Made by a program: the position numbers and the translations under genes. A DNA stretch of 46,425 bases from Deltaproteobacteria bacterium (lineage in GTDB: Bacteria; Myxococcota_A; UBA796; SXON01): NCBI GenBank assembly GCA_016875435.1, contig VGRE01000003.1, positions 1 through 46,425 of the forward strand, read 5' to 3'. This document shows, in pieces, positions 1-8,300 of the stretch. The notes beneath the pieces were generated by a model, which saw nothing but the letters and a program-made list of their open reading frames with translations, searched no databases and was not told where the DNA came from. Every line of letters starts with the position of its first letter. Within the stretch, counting starts at the first letter, position 1.

Positions 1-177
1 ACCACGGCGATGCGGGCCTTCGCCACCCGCCTCCGCGAGCGTGGCCTAGTGGCCGTGCACGCCACGCTCGAGACCAGCCAGGGTTTCACGGAGGTGAGCG
101 CCGCCGAGCCGCAGTGGATCCAGGCGCTCACCCACGCGGCCGCCCTCGTGCTCCCCGCGCCCCAGTGTCCAGGGTAG
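1..177 (+). CDS. C-terminal end of an unidentified protein (5' truncated)
   Basis: Frame 1 is open from the first base of the window to a TAG at 175-177 and encodes about 58 residues ending in VLPAPQCPG. GC-rich third positions and sensible composition (MRAFATRLRERGLVAVHATL) support a real rightward gene whose start lies outside the window. No domain can be recognised from this fragment. A 14-base palindrome follows the stop. The overlapping minus-strand ORF at 46-228 is arginine/glycine-rich and looks like a shadow. Confidence 0.5.
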   Translation, partial: TTAMRAFATRLRERGLVAVHATLETSQGFTEVSAAEPQWIQALTHAAALVLPAPQCPG

Positions 178-183
178 GCTCCC

Positions 184-197
184 GCCGTCGCGACGGC
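184..197. repeat. 14-bp perfect palindrome carrying the GTCGCGAC octamer
   Basis: GCCGTCGCGACGGC is its own reverse complement and sits 6 bases after the stop codon of the partial gene. Its core is the octamer GTCGCGAC, which recurs through the window. It could act as a small hairpin, but no T-tract follows it. A run of eleven C residues lies just downstream at 214-224. The rest of the 178-355 gap contains one more GTCGCGAC and an AT-rich patch near 300-325, and I see no gene in it. Confidence 0.6.
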
Positions 198-355
198 ACT
201 GTAGCTCGCGTCGCCCCCCCCCCCGCATAGTCCGATCGCGTAATCCACATGACCGTCCGGCGAGTTGCCACGGGCGAGGCAGGTCGCGACCAGGGCTGTT
301 GTAGAGTTGCGACTATTTGTATTTCTAGCCGGTCGTCTGCCGGGCGCGCCGGGGC

Positions 356-1498
356 TCAGCCCAGCTCGTCCCAGAGCCGCCCGATGGCCAGTGCATGGAT
401 TCGATCCGCCAGGGGGAAACTTCGGGTGCCCGCGTGGACGACGAACAACTTGTCGAGCTCCAGGTCGGCCAGGGCCACGTGCATCGACCTCGTGGTGGAG
501 GGACTCTCGGTGCGCTTGAACTCGAAGCCCAGCCGGCGCCCGCCCACTTCCACGTAGAGGTCGAGCTCCGCGCCCCCGTGCGTGCCCCAGAACCAGCATT
601 GATCGCCGGGCACGCCCAGGCGCTCGACCACCTGGGCTAGCGCAAAGCCCTCCCAGGACGAGCCCAGCCCCGGGTGGCTCTCCACCGAGCGGGCGTCACC
701 CATTCCGAGGAGCGCGTGCAAGACCCCGGAGTCCGCAACGTAGACCTTTGGCGCTTTCACCTGGCGCTTCCCCACGTTTGCGTGCCAGGGCGGGAGCACG
801 CGCAGGAGGAGCGCGCCGGCGAGCAGGTCGACGAACTCGCGCACCCGGTGGTCGCTCATCCCGAAGGCGCGGGCCAGGTCGCTGGCGTTGAGCACGCGCC
901 CGTGGGCGTGCGCCAGCATCGTCCAGAACCGTCGTGCCGCCGGGGGTGGCAGCTTGAGCCCGAGGGCGGGCAGGTCGCGACTGAGCAGGTTCCTGATGTA
1001 GTGCTCCCGCCACTGCGACGATTCCTGCTCCGAGGCGGCCAGGACGCTGGGAGGCAGGCCGCCCCGGACGTGTAGCAGCGGCGCGTCGGCGATCTCGTCG
1101 AGCGCGAAGCCGGGCACCTCGTGCCACGCGATGCGGCCGGCCAGCGAGTCCGCGCCGTGGCGGAGGAACTCGGGCGACGCGCTGCCGAGGAGCAGGAACC
1201 GGGCGGGGCGGCCGGGGCGATCGGCCAGGACACGGAGGAGCGGGAACAGTCCGGGCTGGTGCTGCACCTCGTCGATGACCACCAGTCCTCGGAGGTGCCG
1301 GAGGGCCAGCCCCGGCTCGGCGAGGAGACCGGCATCGGCGGGGTCTTCCAGGTCGAAGAAGTGAGTGCCCTCGACCTCGGTGGCGATCGCGCGTGCAAGT
1401 GTGCTTTTTCCTGCCTGGCGCGGGCCGAGCACGCCCACCACGGGGAAGGCCTCCAGGAGCTTGCGAATGCTCTCGACGTGCCGCCGGCGGGTGATCAT
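356..1498 (-). CDS. AAA_14/DUF4143-family ATPase
   Basis: The 380-residue product has the two-part layout of prokaryotic AAA_14 plus DUF4143 proteins. A P-loop GPRQAGKST lies at residues 25-33 and a Walker B segment VVIDEVQ near 73-79; an acidic, nuclease-like C-terminal module contains the ELDLYVEVGGRRLGFEFK stretch. Family members are widespread and patchily distributed, and their substrate is generally unknown, so only ATPase activity is inferred. The ATG at 1498 is preceded by a near-consensus sigma-70 promoter whose -10 box ends 6 bases before the start, implying little or no leader. The gene is divergent from the methyltransferase-like gene. Its patchy family distribution and AT-richer promoter are compatible with acquisition by transfer. 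Confidence 0.88.
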   Translation of the reverse strand: MITRRRHVESIRKLLEAFPVVGVLGPRQAGKSTLARAIATEVEGTHFFDLEDPADAGLLAEPGLALRHLRGLVVIDEVQHQPGLFPLLRVLADRPGRPARFLLLGSASPEFLRHGADSLAGRIAWHEVPGFALDEIADAPLLHVRGGLPPSVLAASEQESSQWREHYIRNLLSRDLPALGLKLPPPAARRFWTMLAHAHGRVLNASDLARAFGMSDHRVREFVDLLAGALLLRVLPPWHANVGKRQVKAPKVYVADSGVLHALLGMGDARSVESHPGLGSSWEGFALAQVVERLGVPGDQCWFWGTHGGAELDLYVEVGGRRLGFEFKRTESPSTTRSMHVALADLELDKLFVVHAGTRSFPLADRIHALAIGRLWDELG

Positions 1499-1504
1499 CC
1501 GTGA

Positions 1505-1533
1505 AGTTTATGAAACCCATGTCGAGATTTCAA
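1505..1533 (-). promoter_or_regulatory. Near-consensus sigma-70 promoter for the AAA_14 ATPase
   Basis: On the minus strand TTGAAA (complement of 1528-1533) is followed by exactly 17 bases and then TAAACT (complement of 1505-1510). The ATG of the ATPase begins 6 bases downstream, so the expected transcription start falls on or next to the start codon. No Shine-Dalgarno sequence is visible, so a leaderless transcript is likely. Confidence 0.6.
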
Positions 1534-1570
1534 GGAAGTTACCCCGCCACCCACCTGGATACCCCGCCCC

Positions 1571-2230
1571 GTGCGCGGCTACACCCTCCTCGACACGGCA
1601 CGTACCCCCGACGGGGTGGAGCTGAGCCTGTGCGAGCGCGGCCCCGAGCTCGTGATCCGGGCCCACGGCATCGACCTGATGTCGAACCGGATGCACGGGT
1701 CGGAGGCCCAGATGGCGGCGCTGGCCCGGTGCCCGCGCGAGGGCGCCCGGGTGCTCGTGGGCGGCCTCGGCATGGGCTACACCGCCCGCGCGGCGCTCGA
1801 CCTGTTGCCCGCGGGCGGATCGGTGACGGTGTGCGAGCTGGTGCCCGCGGTGGTGGACTGGAATCGCGTCCGCCTCGGCCACCTCGCGGGCCACCCGCTG
1901 CGCGACCCTCGCCTCTCGCTGGTGGTGGGCGACGTGGCCGCGCTGTTGCGTGACACCCCGGGCGCATGGGACAGCATCCTGCTCGATGTCGACAACGGTC
2001 CCCGGGCCTTCACCGAGGAGGCCAACGCGAAGCTGTACGCCAGCGGCGGCCTGGGTGTCACGCTGCGCGCGTTGCGCGGGGGCGGCGCCGTGGCGTACTG
2101 GTCGGCCTTCGAGGATCGCGAGTTCGCGCGGCGGCTGGCGAGGGCTGGATTCCGCGCGGAGGAACACAAGGTGCGGGCGCGCGGCGTGAACCGCGGGCCG
2201 TGGCACTGGGTTTACGTGGGGCGGGGGTAG
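1571..2230 (+). CDS. Spermidine-synthase-like / class I SAM-fold protein
   Basis: This 219-residue protein starts at a GTG. It carries a Rossmann nucleotide-binding glycine motif (GGLGMGYTA, residues 64-72), an acidic residue after the second strand (VCELVP, near 88-93) and an LLDVDNGP segment near 138-144, as in spermidine-synthase-like proteins of the SAM-methyltransferase fold. Such proteins bind SAM or decarboxylated SAM; polyamine specificity cannot be assigned because the protein is shorter than true spermidine synthases and the substrate residues are unclear. It is divergent from the ATPase and convergent with the lipoprotein gene downstream, so it is probably monocistronic. An alternative is a small-molecule or RNA methyltransferase. 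Confidence 0.75.
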   Translation: MRGYTLLDTARTPDGVELSLCERGPELVIRAHGIDLMSNRMHGSEAQMAALARCPREGARVLVGGLGMGYTARAALDLLPAGGSVTVCELVPAVVDWNRVRLGHLAGHPLRDPRLSLVVGDVAALLRDTPGAWDSILLDVDNGPRAFTEEANAKLYASGGLGVTLRALRGGGAVAYWSAFEDREFARRLARAGFRAEEHKVRARGVNRGPWHWVYVGRG

Positions 2231-2237
2231 GCCCCCC

Positions 2238-2969
2238 CTACTCGGCGTCCCGGCAGCACCGAAACCCGGTCGAGTAGTCATGGTAGCTCGTGTCGTGCGC
2301 CGAGGTGGTGTAGTCGCACCCGGCGCCGTTGATCACCGCGTCGGCGTAGAAGCCGCCCTTGAAAGTGCCGTTGGGAACGGCAATCCACTCGTGCAGGTTG
2401 CCGTGCAGGTCGTACACGCCCTCGGGCGTGACACAACCCTCGAACTCCCCCGTTTCTGACACCGTGCCGGGCTGCTGGTTGATGCCGGGATCGTTCATGT
2501 GCTCGGTGTCCCACACGCCGTCGCTGGTGCCGAAGTAGTCCACCACCGGGTGCGAGCCGCCGTAGGTGTCGTTGCAGGCGTAGAGGTCGTAGGTGTTCCC
2601 GTAGGGGTAGGTGCGCCCCTCGGTGCCCGCGCAGGCGAGCATCCACTCGTCAAGCGTACACAGGCGCTTGCCCGCCGCCTCGCAGGCCGCGCCCGCCACC
2701 TCGCCCGAGATGTAGGCCTGGGGAACCACGCCGCCCTCGGAGGTGGCGGTGCCGTCGCTCGGCACCTCGTAGGGGCTCCAGCCCTCGAGGGTGGCCTCCC
2801 AGCGGTCGACGCACAGCTCGCGCCCCACCTGCGCCATCTCGGGCGGGCACGGGCCCTCGGGGGCGGTGTCCGCGGTGTCGTCCACCTCGGCGCTGTCCCG
2901 CCGTCCCGGGCGGCTCTTGAGATCCTCGCCCGCGTCGGGCTCGACGCATGCGAGGAGGAGGAGCAACAT
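2238..2969 (-). CDS. Lipoprotein with formylglycine-generating-enzyme (SUMF1) fold
   Basis: The 243-residue product begins MLLLLLAC, a very short lipoprotein signal, followed by an acidic/Thr spacer (EVDDTADTAPEG). The remainder resembles FGE-sulfatase domain proteins (PF03781): an early CPPEMAQVGRELCVDRWEAT, a GKRLCTLDEWMLACAG segment, YDLHGNLHEWIAV and a terminal GFRCC. Some members activate sulfatases, but many only share the fold and bind ligands; here membrane anchoring makes an extracytoplasmic binding or modifying role more likely. The ATG overlaps the stop of the upstream E1 gene (TGATG), so translation is coupled. The listed 509-residue ORF merely extends this frame through the E1 gene. 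Confidence 0.82.
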   Translation of the reverse strand: MLLLLLACVEPDAGEDLKSRPGRRDSAEVDDTADTAPEGPCPPEMAQVGRELCVDRWEATLEGWSPYEVPSDGTATSEGGVVPQAYISGEVAGAACEAAGKRLCTLDEWMLACAGTEGRTYPYGNTYDLYACNDTYGGSHPVVDYFGTSDGVWDTEHMNDPGINQQPGTVSETGEFEGCVTPEGVYDLHGNLHEWIAVPNGTFKGGFYADAVINGAGCDYTTSAHDTSYHDYSTGFRCCRDAE

Positions 2970-5167
2970 CACACCAGGAAATACCTCGGCGCCACCTCGA
3001 CCACTCGCGTGGTGGCCACGCCGCCCTTCTGCGCGATCACCGCGTGGGCCCCGTGGACCACGTCTTCCCAGGTGAGCACCACCGCCTCTTCCAGCGACAG
3101 GTTCTGCGCGATGCCCGGCACGTACTTCTGTCCCAGCGCCCGCGCCGGGAGACCGGGGAAGTGCTCGGTGCAGTCGCCCTCGATCTGGCGAACAAAGCCG
3201 CCAAAGGTACGATCTTCGGCTGCGACCAGCAACCGTCCGGTGCGACCGACACTCTGGTACACCAGTTCCATGTCCGGGGGGACGAGCGTGCGCAGGTCGA
3301 TGATCTCCAGCTCGATGCCCTCCGCCGCGAGCTTCTGCGCCGCCGCCATGCACGTCCACACCGCGCGACCCCAGGCCACCACGGTGACATCGCGCCCGGG
3401 ACGGCGGATCACGCCCTTGCCGAGCGGCACGGCCAACTCGGGGGAAATGTCGGGGATCTCGCCGCGCATGATCGACTTCTTCAGCGCAGTGATCGCCTCG
3501 GGATCGGTGGGCTCGCCGGGGAAGGCGGGGCCCAGGGCCTGGCGGTACATCCACTTCGGTTCCAGGCACACCACGGGGCCGCGGAAACGCGCGGCGCTCA
3601 TCAGCAGGCCGTACACGTCCCACGAGGTGGACGGCATGATGATCGTGAGCCCGGGGATGGGCGTGAAGTAGCCGTCGATGCTCATCGAGTGGTACACCGC
3701 GCCGCCGCCGAAGGGGTCGACCGGGGTGCGCATGATGGTGGCGAAGTTCGTGCGGCCGTTGGTGCACCAGTACAGGTTGCCCATGTGCACGAGCCAGTGG
3801 AAGGCGTTGAGCGTGTAGTCGCCGAACTGGATCTCGGGCAGCACCACCAGATCGTCGTGCAGGCCCGCGCCGCAGCCGGTGCCGAGGATCAGCGGCTCGT
3901 TCAGCGGCGCGTCGATGATCTTGTCGGGGAAGGCCTTCTTGAGGCCGGCGGTGGCGGTCATCACCCCGCCGAGGCGGCCCACGTCTTGCCCCCAGAGCAC
4001 CCCCCGGTGGTGGGCGATGATGTTCTTGATCGCGGCGCGGATGGCGCCGGCGTAGGTGATGTTCGTCTGCCCCGACGACGCCGGCTCGGCCACCACCGGG
4101 AAGGGCGCGCGGATGTGCTCGAACACGCTCTCCGGCGGCGGCTCGGGCTCGCCGCGCACCTGGTCGAGGATGCTGCGCACCTCCTCGTCTTGCCGCGCCA
4201 TCACGTTGCCAAGCTCGTGGTGGGCGAAGAAGTCGCGACCCTCGCCTTGCACGCGCTTGAGCACGTCGCGGTCTTCCAGCACGCCGCGCGCCACCAGCTC
4301 CTGCCCGAGCTTGATGATGGGGTCGGATTGCTTGAGGTCGTAGGTGACGTCGGCCGCCGAGCTATGGCCGTTGAACCTAGGTAAGCTGTGCACGTGCATG
4401 AACACCGGCTTGCCCGTTTCCACGATGAAGCGGGCCGCCCGGTAGGTCTTCTCGAACACGTCGTCGAAGTCGCGGCCGTCGGCGCTCACGAAGTGCATGC
4501 CGAAGCTCGCAGCGTACACGCCGAAGTCCTGAATGCCGCGGCCTTCTTCCGGGGTGGTGCTGATCGCCACCCGGTTATCGGTCACGAGCAACAACGTGGG
4601 TAGTTCCCAGACCGCCGCCGCGTTCATCGCGTCGTGCAGGTCGCCCTCGGCGCTGGTGCCGTCGCCGATGATCGCCATCGACAGGGAGCCCTCGACGCCC
4701 TTGACCTTGAAGCCCTTGGCGTAGCCGGCCGCCTTGCCGAGTTGCATGCCCACCGGAGACTGCACCGGGAGAATGCCGAACTCCCGCATGTCGAGGTGGT
4801 AGACCATCTGCCGGCCGCGGGACATCTTGTCGGTGTCCTTGCTGAACTGCTGCCGCAACAGGTCGAGGGTGAACTCGCGGTAGCCGGCGAGGCGCACCCA
4901 CATCGAGACGAGCGCCCCGGAGCGGTAGTGGGGGACGATCCCGAACTTGGCGCGGTCGCAGGCCTTGTGCAGCGCGAGCGCCGTCGCCACGCCATGCACC
5001 TCCTCGCCCGGCCCCCAGATGGCGAACTTCACCTCGCCGCGGCTCACGAGGCGCACGATGTGCTCCTCGGTGCTGCGGCTGCGGGTAGCCACCTCGTAGG
5101 CCAGCCGCAGATCCTCGGCGGAGGGGACGGGGGTGTCCGCGTAGGCGGGGATCTCGAGGACGGCCAT
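2969..5167 (-). CDS. Fused alpha/beta 2-oxoacid dehydrogenase E1 component
   Basis: This 732-residue protein joins the E1 alpha and beta subunits of thiamine-diphosphate 2-oxoacid dehydrogenases. The alpha half (about residues 20-330) contains the ThDP motif GDGTSAEGDLHDAMN followed by LLLVTDN. The beta half (about 375-720) contains LGGVMTATAGLKKAF, the LPEIQFGDY region and the C-terminal transketolase domain with RTLVPPDMELV. Substrates are most likely pyruvate or branched-chain 2-oxoacids, decarboxylated in the cytoplasm with transfer to a lipoyl E2. No E2 or E3 gene is nearby, so the partner is encoded elsewhere. The ATG has a GGAG Shine-Dalgarno about 8 bases upstream. The 3' end overlaps the start of the lipoprotein gene, an unexpected operon partner. 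Confidence 0.92.
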   Translation of the reverse strand: MAVLEIPAYADTPVPSAEDLRLAYEVATRSRSTEEHIVRLVSRGEVKFAIWGPGEEVHGVATALALHKACDRAKFGIVPHYRSGALVSMWVRLAGYREFTLDLLRQQFSKDTDKMSRGRQMVYHLDMREFGILPVQSPVGMQLGKAAGYAKGFKVKGVEGSLSMAIIGDGTSAEGDLHDAMNAAAVWELPTLLLVTDNRVAISTTPEEGRGIQDFGVYAASFGMHFVSADGRDFDDVFEKTYRAARFIVETGKPVFMHVHSLPRFNGHSSAADVTYDLKQSDPIIKLGQELVARGVLEDRDVLKRVQGEGRDFFAHHELGNVMARQDEEVRSILDQVRGEPEPPPESVFEHIRAPFPVVAEPASSGQTNITYAGAIRAAIKNIIAHHRGVLWGQDVGRLGGVMTATAGLKKAFPDKIIDAPLNEPLILGTGCGAGLHDDLVVLPEIQFGDYTLNAFHWLVHMGNLYWCTNGRTNFATIMRTPVDPFGGGAVYHSMSIDGYFTPIPGLTIIMPSTSWDVYGLLMSAARFRGPVVCLEPKWMYRQALGPAFPGEPTDPEAITALKKSIMRGEIPDISPELAVPLGKGVIRRPGRDVTVVAWGRAVWTCMAAAQKLAAEGIELEIIDLRTLVPPDMELVYQSVGRTGRLLVAAEDRTFGGFVRQIEGDCTEHFPGLPARALGQKYVPGIAQNLSLEEAVVLTWEDVVHGAHAVIAQKGGVATTRVVEVAPRYFLV

Positions 5168-5253
5168 CCAGCGCTCCGGGAGGGGCAGGCGCTAACACCC
5201 CCTCAGGTACCGCGCGCCGCCTACAGAGGGAGAGCCGACCCGTTGAGAAGCCC

Positions 5254-5352
5254 GTGAACCTTGCCGATGCCGCCTCGCTCCTGAAGTACGCCGTGGACGG
5301 CTCGCCGATGGCGTCGCGACAGAAGGTAATGGCCCACGCGTACGCGGAGTAA
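5254..5352 (+). CDS. Possible 32-residue small ORF or gene remnant
   Basis: A GTG-started frame encodes VNLADAASLLKYAVDGSP followed by MASRQKVMAHAYAE and a TAA. A purine-rich GAGAAG lies about 5 bases upstream. Composition is protein-like and unlike the arginine/glycine shadows around it, and it fills most of the 185-base gap between two leftward genes. It includes one GTCGCGAC octamer. It could be a small peptide gene, the remnant of a longer gene, or chance. No family is recognised. Confidence 0.22.
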   Translation: MNLADAASLLKYAVDGSPMASRQKVMAHAYAE

Positions 5353-8300
5353 CTACAGCCCCAGGACCACCGAGAACGACCCCACGCCGGTGATGGAGCT
5401 GCTCGACTGCTCGCTCATGTCGCAGCCGTAGACGAGGTCGAGCTTGCCGTCGCCGTCGGTGTCGCCGAGACGGCCACTGCGCCCGCAGGCATCGCCGGTC
5501 TCGCCGAGGAAGGCGGCGTCGTAGTCGTCGGCGCCGAAGTCGTGGGCCCCGGCGAGCGGACCGTAGACCACGTACACCGCACCTGCGCCCGGGCCGCCCT
5601 CGGCGGCCTCCGGGGTGCCCACCACGAGGTCGACGTAGCCATCGGTATCGAGGTCGCCAGCGTCGAGCATGTAGTCGCCCAGGCTGTCGGCGCCGGTGGC
5701 GCCCACCACCGAGAAGAGCGCGTCGGCGGTGGTGCTGTCCAGGTCGCTGTAGTTGAAGAGGTAGACCGCGCCCGCGTCGATGCTGCCGTCGTCGTCGCCC
5801 GGGGACCCGGCGAGCACGTCGGCGTAGCCGTCGTTGTCGGCGTCGCCTGCGTAACGGAGCGTCGTGCCGAGGCCATCGCCGGCCGTCTCGGCGGTCACCT
5901 TGTTGGCCGCGGCCGCCGTGATCGACAGGCCCAAGCCCACGGTGTCGCCGTACATCACGTAGAAGGCGCCCGCGTCGGTACCGCCGTCGTCGTCGCCCGG
6001 CGCGCCGAACCAGGCGTCGTCTGCTCCGTCGCCATCGACGTCGGCCCCACTGCCGCCCGCGAGCGCGTAGCCCATGTAGTCGTTGTTGCTCTCGCCGGTG
6101 ACGGTGAGGACGGTGGTCGAGCCCACGTCGATGGTCACGCGCCCCCGGTAGCTGCTCGTGCCGATGTTGGCGCTGATCAGGGCATTGGAACTGCTGGAGG
6201 ACTGGTAGCTGCCGCCGGAGCAAATGGCCTCGGGGTTCAGTGCGTTCGACGTGTAGCTGTAGCTGTCGTCGGCGTCGGTGCTCAAGCTAATGACGCCCGA
6301 GCTAATTGGGCCTTCGAGAAGGTAGAAGTACCGACTCCAGGACACGTAGCCGTGGACGGCTACCTCGTCGTCGCCGTCGCCGTCGTAGTCCTCGATGGGG
6401 ACGATCACCGCCCCGACGTACTGGGTGCCGCTGGGCGAGGTGCGCTGGGCGTAGAACTCGTCGTCGGACGACTGCTCCCCGGCGGTGAGGGGGCCGCTGA
6501 AGAAGTTGGCCGTGCCGCGGTCGCTGGCGTCCACGTCGTCGCCGGTGGCGCTCACCACCACGTCGTCGATGCCGTCGCCATCGAGGTCCATGCCGGTGGC
6601 CACGGCGTAGCCTAGGCGGTCGCCGGACTCGCTCGCGTAGAACACCGAGTCGGCGTCGCCGGTGGCGGCGTAGTCGCCGGACCAGGTGCAGCTCAGGTCG
6701 CTTCCGTCGCAGTCGTTGTCGATGCCGTCCTCGCACTCCTCGCGCTCGCCGGGGTTCACGGCCGCGTCGGTGTCGTCGCAGTCGTCGCCGGTGTCCACGT
6801 AGCCACTCGGCAGGTCGCAGCTCACGCTGCTGGCGGTGGCGTCGCCGTAGCCGTCCCCATCGGCGTCGAGGTACCAGGTCGACGCCCCGGAGGCGGAGCT
6901 GTCGGCGCTGTTGGCGAGGCCGTCGCAGTCCTCGTCGGCGCCCGCGGCATCGCAGATCTCGGTGGCCGCGGGGCTGATCGCGGCGCTGCTGTCGTTGCAG
7001 TCGGTGGCGTCGGCCACGTAGCCGCTCGGGATCGTGCACGCGCTGCGGGTGGTGGCGGTGGTGCCGTAGCCGTCGGCGTCGGCGTCGCGGTACCAGGTGG
7101 CCTCGCCGGTGGCGCCCGACTCGTCGGTGCTCCCGTCGCAGTCGTTGTCGTCGCCGTCGCAAGTCTCGGTGGCGGCGGGGTTGATGGCGGCGTCGGTGTC
7201 GTCGCAGTCGCCGCCGGTCGAGAGGTAGCCGCTGGGGGCACTGCACTCCACCTCGGCGGCGGTCGCGTCGCCGTGGCCGTCGCCGTCGTCATCGGGGTAC
7301 CAGGTGAGCGCGTCGGAAGCGTCCTCGTCGGTGCTGCCGTCGCAGTCGTCGTCCTCGCCGTTGCAGTCCTCCACGCCTGCGGGAGACACTTCGGCGTCGG
7401 TGTCGTCGCAGTCGCTGCTGTTGGTCACCGTGCCGCTCGGGCCCTCGCAGGCGCTGAGCAGGCTGGCGCCGTCGCCGTAGCCGTCGCCGTCGGCATCGGT
7501 GTACCAGTTCGAGGTGCCGGTGACCGATGGATCGTCGCCGTCGGCGAGGCCGTCGCAGTCCTCGTCGGTATCGCTGCTGTCGCACACCTCGGCGTCGGCG
7601 GGGCTGATCGCGGCGCTGCTGTCGTTGCAGTCGGTGGCGTCGGCCACGTAGCCGCTCGGGATCGTGCACGCGCTGCGGGTGGTGGCGGTGGTGCCGTAGC
7701 CGTCGGCGTCGGCGTCGCGGTACCAGGTGGTCTCGCCGGTGGCGCCCGACTCGTCGGTGCTCCCGTCGCAGTCGTTGTCGTCGCCGTCGCAAGTCTCGGT
7801 GGCGGCGGGGTTGATGGCGGCGTCGGTGTCGTCGCAGTCGCCGCTGTTGCTGACGTTGCCGCTGGTGACGTCGCAAGCCAGCATGGACACCGAAGCGTTG
7901 CCGTAGCCGTCGGCGTCGGCGTCGGCGTAGGAGCGCGACTTGCCAATGACGCTCGGGTCGCTGTCGTCGGCGAGCCCGTCGCAGTCTTCGTCCGTGTCGG
8001 CGCTGTCGCACACCTCCGTCTCCCCCGGGTTGACGTTGGCGTCGCCGTCGTCGCAGTCGCTGGCGCTCGTCGCGTAGCCGGCCACGTCGTCGCAAGCGAG
8101 CATCGTGCTCGACGCGTCGCCGTAGCTGTCGCCATCGGCGTCGCGGTAGAGCGTAGACATCGAGCCGCTGCTGGTCGAGCTGTCGTCGTCGTCGGCGAGA
8201 CCGTCGCAGTCCTCGTCGGTGTCGCGGCTGTCGCACAGCTCGGTGGCGCCAGGGTTCACGTCGTCGCGGCTGTCGTCGCAGTCGGTGTCGTCGCCCACGA

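Noticed and set aside
2948-4384. 478-residue His/Arg-rich ORF on the plus strand
   Set aside because: It is antisense to the well-supported 2-oxoacid dehydrogenase E1 gene and has biased shadow composition.
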